DNA of 64,000 nucleotides, from positions 104,568 through 168,567 of the forward strand of contig NZ_FNHX01000008.1 of NCBI RefSeq assembly GCF_900103405.1, in the 5' to 3' direction. Made by a program: the position numbers and the translations under genes. The stretch comes from Polaromonas sp. JS666. Lineage in GTDB: Bacteria > Pseudomonadota > Gammaproteobacteria > Burkholderiales > Burkholderiaceae_C. The notes beneath the pieces were generated by a model. The model saw only the letters and a list, made by a program, of their open reading frames with translations. It searched no databases and had not been told where the DNA came from. Positions within the stretch are counted from its first letter, which is position 1. Every line of letters starts with the position of its first letter. Shown in pieces: positions 1 through 9,355 of this stretch.

Positions 1-144
1 TGCCCGAACGGGTGCGCCGGGGGGCAGCAGCGCAAGCCATTCGGCATAGCGGCGGCGCACGCGCTGGACAAAGCGGGAATAACCTGACGCGGCCGGCCCG
101 GCGGCGGAGGGAGAGTCAGGGCTGGCGGTCAGGGCAACGGTCAT
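1..144 (-). CDS. glnE: Glutamine synthetase adenylyltransferase GlnE, N-terminal fragment
   Basis: Only the first 48 codons lie in the window; the gene runs off the left edge. Read on the minus strand from an ATG at 144-142, the peptide contains SRFVQRVRRRYAEWLALLPPG. This resembles the N-terminus of betaproteobacterial GlnE, the bifunctional enzyme that adenylylates and deadenylylates glutamine synthetase in response to nitrogen status. Divergence from a yhdP-like gene is, as I recall, the usual arrangement in Burkholderiales and supports the call. The catalytic nucleotidyltransferase domains are outside the window, so identity rests on this short stretch plus context. Confidence 0.7.
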   Translation of the reverse strand, partial: MTVALTASPDSPSAAGPAASGYSRFVQRVRRRYAEWLALLPPGAPVRA

Positions 145-217
145 CACACTACTTCACAAAACTTCATGGTCCCCCGCCGGACGGATAAGCGCCCCGGCGG
201 TCATAATTCTCTGGTCA

Positions 218-3200
218 ATGGAGCCAACGATTCCCAGCCTGTCCACCCTGCCGCCGCGCCGCCTGCACTGGCTTGCCTTGATCCTGCGCATCCTGTTGTG
301 GCTCGTCGCCGCGGCCTGGCTGCTCTTTGGCTTGAGCTGGTTCGTGCTGCATGGCTGGATTGTGCCGCGAATCGGCGAATTCCGTCCGCGCCTGGAAATA
401 GAGGCCAGCAAGGCCTTGGGGGTGCCTGTGCGCATAGGCGGCATCACCGCGCATTCCCAGGGCATGATCCCTTCTTTCGAGCTGAGCGACGTCACCCTGC
501 TGGACGCGCAGGGCCGCGAAGCCCTGAGGCTGCCGCGCGTGCTGGGCGCCCTGTCGCCTTCCTCGATCTGGGGGCTGGGCTTTGAGCAGATCTACATCGA
601 CAAGCCCGAGCTGGACATACGCCGCGCCGCGGACGGGAAAATCTATGTGGGCGGCCTGGACGTCTCGCAGGACCGGGCCGGCGGCCAGAGCGCCGCGGCC
701 GACTGGTTTTTTTCGCAAACCGAATTCGCCATACGCGGCGGCACCGTGCGCTGGACCGACGAATTGCAGCGGGCGCCGCCGCTGGCGCTCACGCAGGTCG
801 ACTGGGTCATGCGCAACGCGCGGCGCCGCCACCTCTTGCGCCTGGACGCCACGCCACCTCCCGAGTGGGGCGACCGCTTCACCGTCAGGGGCATGTTTCG
901 CCAATCCCTGCTGTCCGGCGGCGCCGGCGACTTCGACGCCTGGACCGGGCAGCTGTTCGCCGAATTCGGCCGCGTGGACGCATCGCGCATCCGCCAATAC
1001 CTGAACATGGACACGCTGGGCGTGGAACTGGCGCGCGGCAACGGCGCGCTGCGCGCCTGGGCGGACGTGAGCGAGGGCCGCATCATCGGCGGCACCGCCG
1101 ACGTGGCGCTGCAGGACGTGGACGCCCGTTTCGGCGCCAAGCTCCAGCCGCTGGCCTTCGAATTCGTCGCGGGTCGCATAGGCGGCGGCCAGCGCGCCAA
1201 CGGCTTTGACTTCAACACCGAGGGCCTGCGCTTTCGCACCCGCGACGGCCTGCAGTGGCCGGGCGGCAATGTGGCCCTGGCCCACACCGGCGACGAGGCC
1301 GGCGTGGCGCAGCACACCGAGCTCAAGGCCGACAAGCTCGACCTGGCTGCGCTCGCGCAGATCGCCAACCGCCTGCCGCTCGATGCCGCCACGCATGGTT
1401 TCATCGCCTCCTTCGCGCCCAAGGGGCTGGTGGAGACCGTCGAGGCGCGCTGGCAAGGGCCCATCGCCGCGCCCAGCACCTATGCCGCGAAAGGCCGGGT
1501 GGCCGGCCTGAGCATTGCGGCGCTGCCGGCGCCCCAGCCGGCGGCGGCGGCAGCCACCCCGGCAGCGCCGCATGCCGCGTCGCATCCCAGGCCCGGCAGG
1601 CCGGGCATCAGCGGCGCCGCGATTGACTTCAACTTCACCCACGAGGGCGGGCAGGCCAAGGTCAAGATCGCCAACGGCGCGCTCGACCTGCCCGGCGTTT
1701 TTGAGGATTCGCTGGTGCCTTTCGACCAGCTGGCCGTCGAGGCCCAATGGAAATTCTCGGGCCGCAAAATCGAGGCGCAGCTGCGCAATCTGCAGTTCGC
1801 CAATGCCGACGCGCAGGGCCAGGCGCAGGCCAGCTGGCGCACCGAGGACGTGGCCGGCCCGGCGCCCGCCGCGGGCGCGCCCGACCTGCGTTTTCCCGGC
1901 GTGCTTGACCTGCAGGGCAGCCTGAGCCGGGGCGACGGCGCGCGGGTGCACCGCTACCTGCCGCTGGTGCTGCCCGACCAGGTTCGCCACTATGTGCGCG
2001 ACGCGGTGGTGCAGGGCCAGGTCAGCGACGTGAAGTTCAAGGTCAAAGGCCCGCTCGAGCACCTGCCCTTCACCAACCCGGCGCAAGGGGATTTCCGGGT
2101 CTCCGCCAGGATCCGCAATGGCCACTTCGCCTATGTGCCTAAAACCATACAGCCGGCCGCTGCGGCGCCCTGGCCGGCCCTGACCGAGCTGGGCGGCGAA
2201 CTGGTCTTCGACCGCGCCTCGCTGGAAGTGAACGGCGCCAGCGGCAAGGTCGCCGGCCTGCCGGGGCTGCAGCTGGCCAAGGGGGACGCGCGCATTCCGG
2301 ACCTGACCCATGATTCCACGGTCCACGTGAACGTCGAGCTCAAGGGTGCGCTGGCCGACGCGCTGGGCTTCGTCAACCAGTCGCCGGTGGGCGCCATGAC
2401 CAGCCACGCGCTGGCCGGGGCCAAGGCCGGCGGCACGGGCGACTACCGCTTTCGCCTGGAGCTGCCCATCCATTCGATCGACAAGTCGCGCGTCGAAGGC
2501 ACGGTCACCCTGCCCGGCAACGACGTGCAGTTCGCGGCGGCCGCGCCCATGCTGGCAAAACTCAAGGGCGTGGTGAACGTCAGCGAAAAGGGTTTCTCCG
2601 TCGCCGGCGGCCAGGCCAAACTGCTGGGCGGCGATGTGCGCTTCGACGGCGGCCTGAGCACGCATCCGCGTGCCACGGGGAGCGCCGAGACGGAAACCGT
2701 CGCGACCTTCAAGGCGCAAGGCAACGTGAGCGCCGAAGGCTTGCGCCAGGCCAGGGAACTGGGCCCGCTGGCGCGCATGGCGCAAAACGCCAGCGGCAGC
2801 ACGGCCTACACCGCGACCCTCGGGTTTCGCCGCGGCATGCCGGAGCTGGCGATTTCCAGCAGCCTGCAGGGCCTGGCGCTGAACCTGCCCGCGCCCTTGA
2901 ACAAAACCGCCGAAGCGATGCTGCCGCTGCGCTTTGAAAATGCTTTGCTGCAGGCTTCCATGGGCCCGGGACAAAAACTTGAAGACCAGCTGACGGTCTC
3001 GATAGGGCGCACCGCCTCCGTGGCCTATGTGCGCGACCTGAGCGGCAGCGAGCCGCGCGTGATTCGCGGCGGCATCGCCGTGGGCCTGGAGCCCGGCGAG
3101 GCCGCGCCCATGCAGGAAACCGGCGTCGCGGCCAACATCAACCTGGCCCATGTGGACCTGGACGCCTGGCAGAAGCTGCTGGGCGACTCCACGGTCGTCG

Positions 3201-4462
3201 GTAACACGCTGCAGGCGGCCCCGCCAGCGGCGTCCGCGGCGCTCAACCGTGCCGCCTCGAACGCCGCCATGAGTTACCTGCCGACCACCATGGCCATACG
3301 CGCCCGCGAGCTGGTGGTGGAAGGGCGCAAGCTCAACAACGTGGTGGTGGGCGGTTCGCGCGAAGGCCTGACCTGGCGCGCCAACATCGACGCCACCGAG
3401 CTCAACGGCTATGTTGAATTCCGCCAGCCCGGCGGCATAGGCGCCGGGCGCGTCTACGCGCGGCTCTCGCGCCTGAGCCTGGAGCCCGGCACGGCCAACG
3501 AGGTGGAAGCCATCCTGAACGAGCAGCCGGCCAGCATCCCGGCGCTGGACATCGTCGTGGAAGACCTGGAGCTGCGCGGCAAGAAGCTGGGGCGGGTCGA
3601 GATCGACGCCATCAATCGCGGTGCATCGGCTGCGGCGCGCGACGGCGTGCGCGAATGGCGGCTGAACAAATTCAACGTGATCCTGCCCGAGGCCGTACTG
3701 ACGGCCAACGGCAACTGGGTGGCCCTGAACGCGCAGGCCGCTGCCGCCGCGGGCAGCAACCGCGCCGCGCGCGCGGCCGCCGAACGCCGCCGCACGGTGA
3801 TGAATTTCAAGCTCGAAATCGCCGACTCGGGCGCCTTGCTCAAGCGTTTCGGCATGGGTGAGGTGATTCGCCGCGGCAAGGGCAAGCTCGAAGGCCAGGT
3901 GGCTTGGGTGGGCTCGCCGCTGAGTTTCGACTATCCGTCCATGAGCGGGCAATTCAACGTCAATGTCGAATCGGGGCAGTTCGTCAAGGCCGATCCCGGC
4001 ATCGCCAAGCTGCTGGGCGTGCTGAGCCTGCAGTCCCTGCCGCGCCGGCTGGCGCTGGATTTCCGCGACGTCTTCTCGGAAGGCTTCGCCTTCGATTTCG
4101 TGCGCGGCGACGTCAACATCAACCAGGGCGTGGCCTATACCAACAACCTGCAGATGCGCGGCGTCAATGCCGCCGTGCTCATGGAGGGTTCGGCAGACAT
4201 CGCCAGGGAAACGCAGGACATCAAGGTCGTGGTGGTGCCGGAGATCAACGCCGGCACGGCTTCGCTGATCGCCACCGCCATCAACCCGGCCATAGGGCTG
4301 GGCAGCTTCCTGGCGCAGATGTTTCTGCGCCGGCCCCTGATACAGGCGGCCACCCAGGAGTTCCACATCGACGGCACCTGGTCCGACCCCCGGGTCACCA
4401 AGCTGGACCGCAAGGCCCAGGCCGACAACAAGCCCAGCCAGGCTTCCACGGAGACGCGCTGA
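218..4462 (+). CDS. yhdP: YhdP/AsmA-like envelope protein (TIGR02099 type), 1414 aa
   Basis: Very long protein with one N-terminal membrane anchor (about residues 18-46), followed by a large periplasmic region of repeated beta-rich AsmA-like segments. The C-terminal third reads as the conserved YhdP/DUF3971 to AsmA_2 part, including FDYPSMSGQFNVNVESGQF and a final stretch resembling the family end (INAGTASLIATAINPAIGLG). In E. coli YhdP acts with TamB and YdbH in moving phospholipids from the inner to the outer membrane; the same role is inferred here. An Ala/Pro-rich insert lies around residues 425-460. The gene diverges from glnE and is followed 2 nt later by a nitrilase-family gene, so the two are probably co-transcribed. 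Full length for the family. Confidence 0.88.
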   Translation: MEPTIPSLSTLPPRRLHWLALILRILLWLVAAAWLLFGLSWFVLHGWIVPRIGEFRPRLEIEASKALGVPVRIGGITAHSQGMIPSFELSDVTLLDAQGREALRLPRVLGALSPSSIWGLGFEQIYIDKPELDIRRAADGKIYVGGLDVSQDRAGGQSAAADWFFSQTEFAIRGGTVRWTDELQRAPPLALTQVDWVMRNARRRHLLRLDATPPPEWGDRFTVRGMFRQSLLSGGAGDFDAWTGQLFAEFGRVDASRIRQYLNMDTLGVELARGNGALRAWADVSEGRIIGGTADVALQDVDARFGAKLQPLAFEFVAGRIGGGQRANGFDFNTEGLRFRTRDGLQWPGGNVALAHTGDEAGVAQHTELKADKLDLAALAQIANRLPLDAATHGFIASFAPKGLVETVEARWQGPIAAPSTYAAKGRVAGLSIAALPAPQPAAAAATPAAPHAASHPRPGRPGISGAAIDFNFTHEGGQAKVKIANGALDLPGVFEDSLVPFDQLAVEAQWKFSGRKIEAQLRNLQFANADAQGQAQASWRTEDVAGPAPAAGAPDLRFPGVLDLQGSLSRGDGARVHRYLPLVLPDQVRHYVRDAVVQGQVSDVKFKVKGPLEHLPFTNPAQGDFRVSARIRNGHFAYVPKTIQPAAAAPWPALTELGGELVFDRASLEVNGASGKVAGLPGLQLAKGDARIPDLTHDSTVHVNVELKGALADALGFVNQSPVGAMTSHALAGAKAGGTGDYRFRLELPIHSIDKSRVEGTVTLPGNDVQFAAAAPMLAKLKGVVNVSEKGFSVAGGQAKLLGGDVRFDGGLSTHPRATGSAETETVATFKAQGNVSAEGLRQARELGPLARMAQNASGSTAYTATLGFRRGMPELAISSSLQGLALNLPAPLNKTAEAMLPLRFENALLQASMGPGQKLEDQLTVSIGRTASVAYVRDLSGSEPRVIRGGIAVGLEPGEAAPMQETGVAANINLAHVDLDAWQKLLGDSTVVGNTLQAAPPAASAALNRAASNAAMSYLPTTMAIRARELVVEGRKLNNVVVGGSREGLTWRANIDATELNGYVEFRQPGGIGAGRVYARLSRLSLEPGTANEVEAILNEQPASIPALDIVVEDLELRGKKLGRVEIDAINRGASAAARDGVREWRLNKFNVILPEAVLTANGNWVALNAQAAAAAGSNRAARAAAERRRTVMNFKLEIADSGALLKRFGMGEVIRRGKGKLEGQVAWVGSPLSFDYPSMSGQFNVNVESGQFVKADPGIAKLLGVLSLQSLPRRLALDFRDVFSEGFAFDFVRGDVNINQGVAYTNNLQMRGVNAAVLMEGSADIARETQDIKVVVVPEINAGTASLIATAINPAIGLGSFLAQMFLRRPLIQAATQEFHIDGTWSDPRVTKLDRKAQADNKPSQASTETR

Positions 4463-4464
4463 CC

Positions 4465-5271
4465 ATGAAAGTAGCCGCTATTCAAATGGTGTCGGGCACC
4501 CGCATCGAGGACAACCTCGAGGTGGCTCGCCAGTTGCTCGGGCAGGCCGCGGCGCAGGGCGCCGAACTCGCGGTGCTGCCCGAGTATTTCTGCATCATGG
4601 GCCGCAAGGACACCGACAAGCTGCAGTTCCAGGAGTCCCCGGGGCAAGGCCCCATCCAGGATTTCCTGAGCCGCTCGGCGCGCGAACTGGGGCTGTGGAT
4701 CGTGGGCGGCACCTTGCCCATGGCCACGGATGATCCCGGCCGCGCGCGCAACTGCTCGCTGGCCTACGCGCCTTCGGGGGAAAGCGTAGCCCGCTACGAC
4801 AAGATCCACCTGTTTCGCTTCGCCCAGGGCCAGGAAGACTATGACGAAAGGCGCGTGCTGGAGCCCGGCGCGCAGCCCGTGCGTTTCGAGCTTGCGTCGC
4901 GCGACGGCCATGCCTACACCATAGGCATGAGCGTCTGCTACGACCTGCGCTTTCCCGAGCTGTACCGCGCCCTGGCGGCCGACGTGCTGCTGGTGCCCAG
5001 CGCCTTCACCTACACCACCGGCCAGGCGCACTGGGAAGTCCTGCTGCGCGCGCGGGCCATCGAAAACCAGGCCTATGTGCTGGCCGCGGCCCAGGGCGGC
5101 GTCCATGAAAACGGGCGCCATACCTGGGGCCGCACCATGGCCGTCGATCCCTGGGGCCAGATCCTGGCCGAGCGCGAGGAGGGCGCGGGGGTGGTGATGG
5201 CCGAAGTTCTCAGCAACAACCTGCGGGGTGTGCGCGAGCGCCTGCCGGCCTTGGGCCACCGCGTCCTGTGA
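4465..5271 (+). CDS. Carbon-nitrogen hydrolase (Nit1/nitrilase superfamily), 268 aa
   Basis: Start chosen at ATG 4465, 2 nt after the yhdP stop, because MKVAAIQMVSGT is the normal beginning of the family; an open frame further upstream lies inside yhdP. The nitrilase catalytic triad is visible: Glu40 in VLPEYF, Lys113 in YDKIHLF and Cys158 in SVCYDLRFPE. This class resembles bacterial Nit1/YbeM-like omega-amidases, including deaminated-glutathione amidase, which repair metabolites. Substrate cannot be fixed from sequence. Conserved linkage with yhdP is common in Burkholderiales but its functional meaning is unknown. Length and motifs are complete, so the enzyme is probably active. Confidence 0.9.
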   Translation: MKVAAIQMVSGTRIEDNLEVARQLLGQAAAQGAELAVLPEYFCIMGRKDTDKLQFQESPGQGPIQDFLSRSARELGLWIVGGTLPMATDDPGRARNCSLAYAPSGESVARYDKIHLFRFAQGQEDYDERRVLEPGAQPVRFELASRDGHAYTIGMSVCYDLRFPELYRALAADVLLVPSAFTYTTGQAHWEVLLRARAIENQAYVLAAAQGGVHENGRHTWGRTMAVDPWGQILAEREEGAGVVMAEVLSNNLRGVRERLPALGHRVL

Positions 5272-5284
5272 GGAGCCGCCGGGC

Positions 5285-7357
5285 GTGAAGTTTGCGCGCA
5301 TCAACGTGAGCCGGGCCAGCCGGCGATGGGCGCTGTGGGCCCTGCTGGTGGCGCTGGTCGTGGCCTTGCTGGGCATCCTGGTATGGCTGGCGGGGCGCTA
5401 TGAGTCCAGCATGGTGCAGAGCCGGCTCGAGCACGATGCCGCTGAAACCGTCACCGACATTCGCTCGGGCTTGACGCGCAACATCCAGACTTTCCAGGCG
5501 CTGCAGTCCGGCGAGCGCACGCCCGGGGCATGGCATGCGCCGGCCGCCGAAGTGCTGCGCGAGCACCGCGAGATCATGCGGCTCGAATGGCGTAGCGAGT
5601 CGCTGGACATGCTGGCCTTTGTCGAAACTCCCTACCGCACCTCGGTGTTCGAGCGGCTGGGCAGGACGAGCATGCAGGCCGACGTGGCCCTGACCTGCAC
5701 CACGGCCCGGCGCCTGAGCGGCTCGGCCTATTCCACCAGCTATTTCATGCCGCAGCCCGACGGCCTGGGCCTGGAGGTGCTGGACATGTGCCTGCCCATC
5801 GTGGTGGCCGGCCGCCTCGCGGGCTATACCGTGGCCACCTATTCCCTGCAGGACATCCTGGGCGAGCTGGTGGGGCGGCAGCTGGCGCGCGGCGTGGGCC
5901 TGTCCTTTACCGAGGCCGACGGCACGCGGCTGGCGCTGCACGGCGTGCCCTCGCGCGGCAACCGCATCTACATCGCGCAGCAGCTGCTGGACCTGCCCGG
6001 CAATACGCTGGTCGTGCGCATGGAAAGCCGGCTGGGTACACCGGCCCTGTTTCCCAACGTGCTGACCGCGCTGGTGACCGCCATGTCGCTGGCGTTGATG
6101 GCGGTGCTCTTCCTGCTGGCCAGGGACATGCGGCGCAGGCTCAAGGTCGAGCACGACCTGGGCGAGGCGCTGGCCTTTCGCAAGGCCATGGAGGACTCGG
6201 TGCTCACCGGGCTGCGCGCGCGCGACCTGCAGGGCCGCATCACCTATGTGAACCCGGCTTTTTGCAAGATGGTGGGCGTGGAGGCCAAGGATTTGCTGAA
6301 CCAGAGCTTTCCCTCGCCCTACTGGCCGCCGGAGCTCGCTGGCGTCTACCAGCAGCGCCAGGAAATCCGGCTGGCGGGCAGCAACCTGCCGCGCGAAGGC
6401 CATGAGTCGGTGTTCATGCGGCGCGACGGCACGCGCTTTCCGGTGCTGATCATGGAGGCGCCGCTGATCAACGCCGTGGGCAAGCACACCGGCTGGATGA
6501 GCGCCATCCTGGACGTGAGCGAGCAGCGCCGCGTTGAGGAGCTTTCGCGCGCCAGCCAGGACCGGCTGCAGGCCACGGCCAGGCTGGCCATGGTCGGTGA
6601 AATGGCCTCGCTACTGAGCCACGAACTGAACCAGCCGCTGGCGGCCATCTCGAGCTATGCCACCGGATCGCTCAACCTGCTGCAGGAGGAAACCGACGCG
6701 GCCGCCCCGACGCCGGCCCCGCTGTCCGAAGACCTGCAGCTGGCCATGCGCCGCATCGCCGAGCAGGCCGAACGCGCCGGCAAGGTCATCAAAAGCGTGC
6801 ACGACTTCGTGCGCCGGCGCGACCAGGTGCGCGAGGCGGTCCAGCCGCGCGCGCTGCTCGACGCCATCATGCCGCTGGTGAGCCTGCAGGCCCGCAAGCT
6901 CGGCGTGCGCGTCGTGATCGAGGTCGATGAAGCCTGCGAGCCCGTGCTGTGCGACCGCACCATGGTCGAGCAGGTGCTGCTCAACCTCTCGCGCAACGGC
7001 ATGCAGGCCATGCAGGCCCTGGCCGAAGGCGCGCAGCCGGCCGGCGGCGCGGCGCAGGCCGAAAAGGTGCTGACCCTGCGCATACGCCCGGCCGCTTCCA
7101 ACGCGCACAGCCGCTGGGTCGAGTTCGCGGTGATCGATCGCGGCGAGGGCATTGCCGGGGACGTCGCGGAGCGGCTGTTCACGCCCTTTTTCACCACCAA
7201 GGAAGAAGGCATGGGCCTGGGGCTCAGCCTGTGCCGTACCGTGATAGAACAGCACGGTGGTTTCCTCGGATTTGAGGCTGCCGAACCGCAGGGTACGATT
7301 TTCAGTTTCACCCTGCCCGCGGCGCCGGCCCGGCAGGGCGATCCACCGCAAGCCTGA
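5285..7357 (+). CDS. Membrane PAS-domain sensor histidine kinase, 690 aa
   Basis: Start taken at GTG 5285, with an AGGAG ribosome site just upstream that overlaps the previous stop region; a longer frame lacks such a site. Layout: TM1 about residues 15-36, a periplasmic sensing region of about 220 residues, TM2 about 259-280, a cytoplasmic PAS domain about 298-410 (includes [15 protein letters not shown]), then HisKA with phospho-acceptor His446 in [10 protein letters not shown], and HATPase with N box [10 protein letters not shown] and G boxes GEGIAG and GMGLGLSL. The HELNQPL form is typical of FixL/DctB/TodS-like kinases. The FixJ-type regulator 9 nt downstream is the obvious partner. The signal is unknown; no haem-binding signature was identified in the PAS domain. 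Confidence 0.9.
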   Translation: MKFARINVSRASRRWALWALLVALVVALLGILVWLAGRYESSMVQSRLEHDAAETVTDIRSGLTRNIQTFQALQSGERTPGAWHAPAAEVLREHREIMRLEWRSESLDMLAFVETPYRTSVFERLGRTSMQADVALTCTTARRLSGSAYSTSYFMPQPDGLGLEVLDMCLPIVVAGRLAGYTVATYSLQDILGELVGRQLARGVGLSFTEADGTRLALHGVPSRGNRIYIAQQLLDLPGNTLVVRMESRLGTPALFPNVLTALVTAMSLALMAVLFLLARDMRRRLKVEHDLGEALAFRKAMEDSVLTGLRARDLQGRITYVNPAFCKMVGVEAKDLLNQSFPSPYWPPELAGVYQQRQEIRLAGSNLPREGHESVFMRRDGTRFPVLIMEAPLINAVGKHTGWMSAILDVSEQRRVEELSRASQDRLQATARLAMVGEMASLLSHELNQPLAAISSYATGSLNLLQEETDAAAPTPAPLSEDLQLAMRRIAEQAERAGKVIKSVHDFVRRRDQVREAVQPRALLDAIMPLVSLQARKLGVRVVIEVDEACEPVLCDRTMVEQVLLNLSRNGMQAMQALAEGAQPAGGAAQAEKVLTLRIRPAASNAHSRWVEFAVIDRGEGIAGDVAERLFTPFFTTKEEGMGLGLSLCRTVIEQHGGFLGFEAAEPQGTIFSFTLPAAPARQGDPPQA

Positions 7358-7366
7358 AGGACAGCC

Positions 7367-7993
7367 ATGGAACCGATTCACAATGCCACGGTCTACATCG
7401 TTGACGACGACGCCAGCGTGCGCGACGCGCTGGCCTGGCTGCTGCGTTCGCGCCGCCTGCTGAGCGAAACCTTCGACAGCGCCGAGGCCTTCGACGCCCG
7501 GGTGTCAAAGGGCTTCGAGGTGCGCTCGCCCTCCTGCCTGCTGCTGGACGTGCGCATGGCCGGCCTCAGCGGCCTGGCCATGTTTGAAAAACTGATCGGC
7601 TACGGCCTGCTGCCGACCCTGCCGGTGATTTTTCTCACGGGCCATGCCGACGTCCCCACTGCCGTGGACGCCGTCAAGCGCGGGGCCTTTGATTTTTGCG
7701 AAAAGCCGTTTTCGGACAACGCGCTGGTGGACCGCATCGAGCAGGCGCTCAAGCATTCCGCCGCGGCGCTGGCGCAGCACAGCGAGTCCACCGGCCTGCA
7801 GTCCCGCATCGACGGCCTCACCGACCGCGAGCGCGACGTGATGCGGCTGGTCGTGGGCGGCCTGCCCAACAAGCTGGTCGCGGACCAGCTGGACATCAGC
7901 GTGCGCACGGTGGAAGTCCACCGCGCGCGGGTGTTTGACAAAATGGGCGTTAAATCGGCGGTGGAACTCGCCAACCTGCTGCGCAACCTGTAG
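7367..7993 (+). CDS. FixJ/NarL-type response regulator, 208 aa
   Basis: N-terminal receiver domain with the acidic pocket D13-D15, phospho-acceptor Asp61 in LLLDVRMAG, Thr/Ser switch in FLTGHAD and Lys in CEKPF, followed by a LuxR-type helix-turn-helix (LTDRERDVMRLVVGGLPNK, then ISVRTVEVHRARVFDKM). This is the FixJ/TtrR/TodT architecture. It follows the PAS histidine kinase by 9 nt and is almost certainly its cognate regulator. Target genes are not evident; the neighbouring genes have unrelated cell-wall functions. A conventional, complete regulator. Confidence 0.92.
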   Translation: MEPIHNATVYIVDDDASVRDALAWLLRSRRLLSETFDSAEAFDARVSKGFEVRSPSCLLLDVRMAGLSGLAMFEKLIGYGLLPTLPVIFLTGHADVPTAVDAVKRGAFDFCEKPFSDNALVDRIEQALKHSAAALAQHSESTGLQSRIDGLTDRERDVMRLVVGGLPNKLVADQLDISVRTVEVHRARVFDKMGVKSAVELANLLRNL

Positions 7994-7996
7994 CCT

Positions 7997-8140
7997 TTAT
8001 TTCTTGTCGGACTCCGCGTCGGGCGCGGGCTGTTCCGGGTCCTTCAGTTCGCCGTTCTTGCGGCCTGAAAACATCGTCCACCACACAATGAACACCAACA
8101 GCAGCAATGCCCCCAGGGCTTCCAGCAAAAGTAAGGCCAT
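7997..8140 (-). CDS. Small single-span membrane protein, 47 aa
   Basis: Minus-strand reading from ATG 8140 with a good AAGGAA ribosome site upstream. One strongly hydrophobic helix (about residues 2-24, LLLLEALGALLLLVFIVWW) is followed by a short hydrophilic, acidic and Pro-containing tail ending in DKK. It sits tail-to-tail with the FixJ-type regulator (3 nt apart) and is divergent from mltA. I do not recognise a named family; similar tiny membrane proteins are usual annotations in Comamonadaceae. The ribosome site, the charged tail and the clean fit between neighbours support a real gene, but function is unknown. Confidence 0.6.
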   Translation of the reverse strand: MALLLLEALGALLLLVFIVWWTMFSGRKNGELKDPEQPAPDAESDKK

Positions 8141-8198
8141 GACATTTCCTTGGATTCCGTCGATACGCGCCAGGCATGAAAGGCGTTCCACGCGCTCC

Positions 8199-9335
8199 AT
8201 GCGGATGGGGACGATTATCGCCATCACGGCTTTGCTGGCCTCCTGCGCCAGCCCGCCGCTGTCGCCTCCGTCGGCACCGGGCGAGCCCGCCGCGGCCGGC
8301 AGCCGCCCCGGCGATTCCGGCCCCTTGCCCGCGCCCATGCTGCAAGGCAAAAGCCGGTGGGTCGCGGTGCGCTGGGCTGAGCTGCCGGGCTTTGAGGAGG
8401 ACGCGCTGTTCGAGGGCTGGAACGCTTGGCTCAAGAGCTGCGAGCGGCCGGGCCCGGTTTTTGCGCCCCTGTGCGCCGAAGTCCGGCGCCTGAGCATTGC
8501 CTCGGCCGAAGCGCAACGCAACTGGATGGTGAGCCGGCTGCAGCCCTACCGGGTCGAGAGCCTGCAGGGCACGGCCGACGGGCTGCTGACCAGTTATTAC
8601 GAGCCCGTGCTCAAAGCCAGCCGCCAGGCCGGCGCCGGCTACGAGGTGCCGCTGTACCGCCCGCCGGCCTCGCTGGCCAGCCGCAAGCCCTGGTACTCGC
8701 GCCAGGAAATCGACACCCTGCCTGAAGCCCGGGCCGCCCTGCGCGGCCGCGAGATCGCCTGGCTGGCCGACCCGGTCGAGGCGATGTCGTTGCACATCCA
8801 GGGCTCGGGCCGGCTCAGCCTGACCGAGGCCGACGGCTCGCAGCGCATGGTGCGCGTGGCCTATGCCGGCTCGAACGAGCAGCCCTTTCGCAGCGTCACC
8901 CAATGGCTGGTGGACCAGGGCGAAGGCCGCATGACGGCGCCCTGGGTCGAATCCACCAAGGCCTGGGCCGCAAAAAGCTCTCCCCAACGCGTGCAGCAAA
9001 TGCTCTGGAGCAATCCGCGCTACACCTTTTTCCAGGAGCAGCCCCTGAGCGAGCTCGACGCCGCCTTCGGCCCCAAGGGCGCGCAGGGCGTGGCGCTCAC
9101 GCCGGGACGCTCCATCGCCGTCGACCCGGGCAGCATTCCCTACGGCACGCCGGTGTGGCTGGCCTCGCGCGGCGGGGCCGGCAGCCTGCAAAAACTGGTG
9201 CTGGCCCAGGACACCGGCAGCGCCATCGTGGGCGCGGTGCGGGCCGACTATTTCGCCGGCACCGGGCCGGAGGCCGGCCAGCTCGCAGCGCGCATGAACC
9301 AGCCGCTGCGGCTGTGGGTGCTCTGGCCGCGTTAA
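8199..9335 (+). CDS. mltA: Membrane-bound lytic murein transglycosylase A (MltA), 378 aa
   Basis: Lytic transglycosylase that cleaves the MurNAc-GlcNAc bond of peptidoglycan, forming 1,6-anhydro ends, anchored to the outer membrane. Start at ATG 8199 gives a lipoprotein signal with lipobox LASC (lipidated Cys16); upstream in-frame starts would bury the signal. The MltA domain spans the middle (SYYEPVL, PLYRPP, HIQGSGRL), and the C-terminal 3D domain carries its three Asp motifs: AVDPGSIPYGTPV, AQDTGSAI and ADYFAG. Length matches the family. The following gene encodes a lysozyme-inhibitor-like lipoprotein, suggesting a small peptidoglycan-linked unit. Confidence 0.93.
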   Translation: MRMGTIIAITALLASCASPPLSPPSAPGEPAAAGSRPGDSGPLPAPMLQGKSRWVAVRWAELPGFEEDALFEGWNAWLKSCERPGPVFAPLCAEVRRLSIASAEAQRNWMVSRLQPYRVESLQGTADGLLTSYYEPVLKASRQAGAGYEVPLYRPPASLASRKPWYSRQEIDTLPEARAALRGREIAWLADPVEAMSLHIQGSGRLSLTEADGSQRMVRVAYAGSNEQPFRSVTQWLVDQGEGRMTAPWVESTKAWAAKSSPQRVQQMLWSNPRYTFFQEQPLSELDAAFGPKGAQGVALTPGRSIAVDPGSIPYGTPVWLASRGGAGSLQKLVLAQDTGSAIVGAVRADYFAGTGPEAGQLAARMNQPLRLWVLWPR

Positions 9336-9355
9336 ACCACCTTCCTGGAGTCATC

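Noticed and set aside
215..4366. 1383-codon open frame antisense to yhdP
   Set aside because: Mirrors the GC-rich third-position bias of yhdP; His/Gly/Arg-rich translation with no recognisable family; a shadow frame.
7935..8198. Upstream extension of the mltA frame
   Set aside because: It overlaps the response regulator and would bury the lipoprotein signal; ATG 8199 is a better start.
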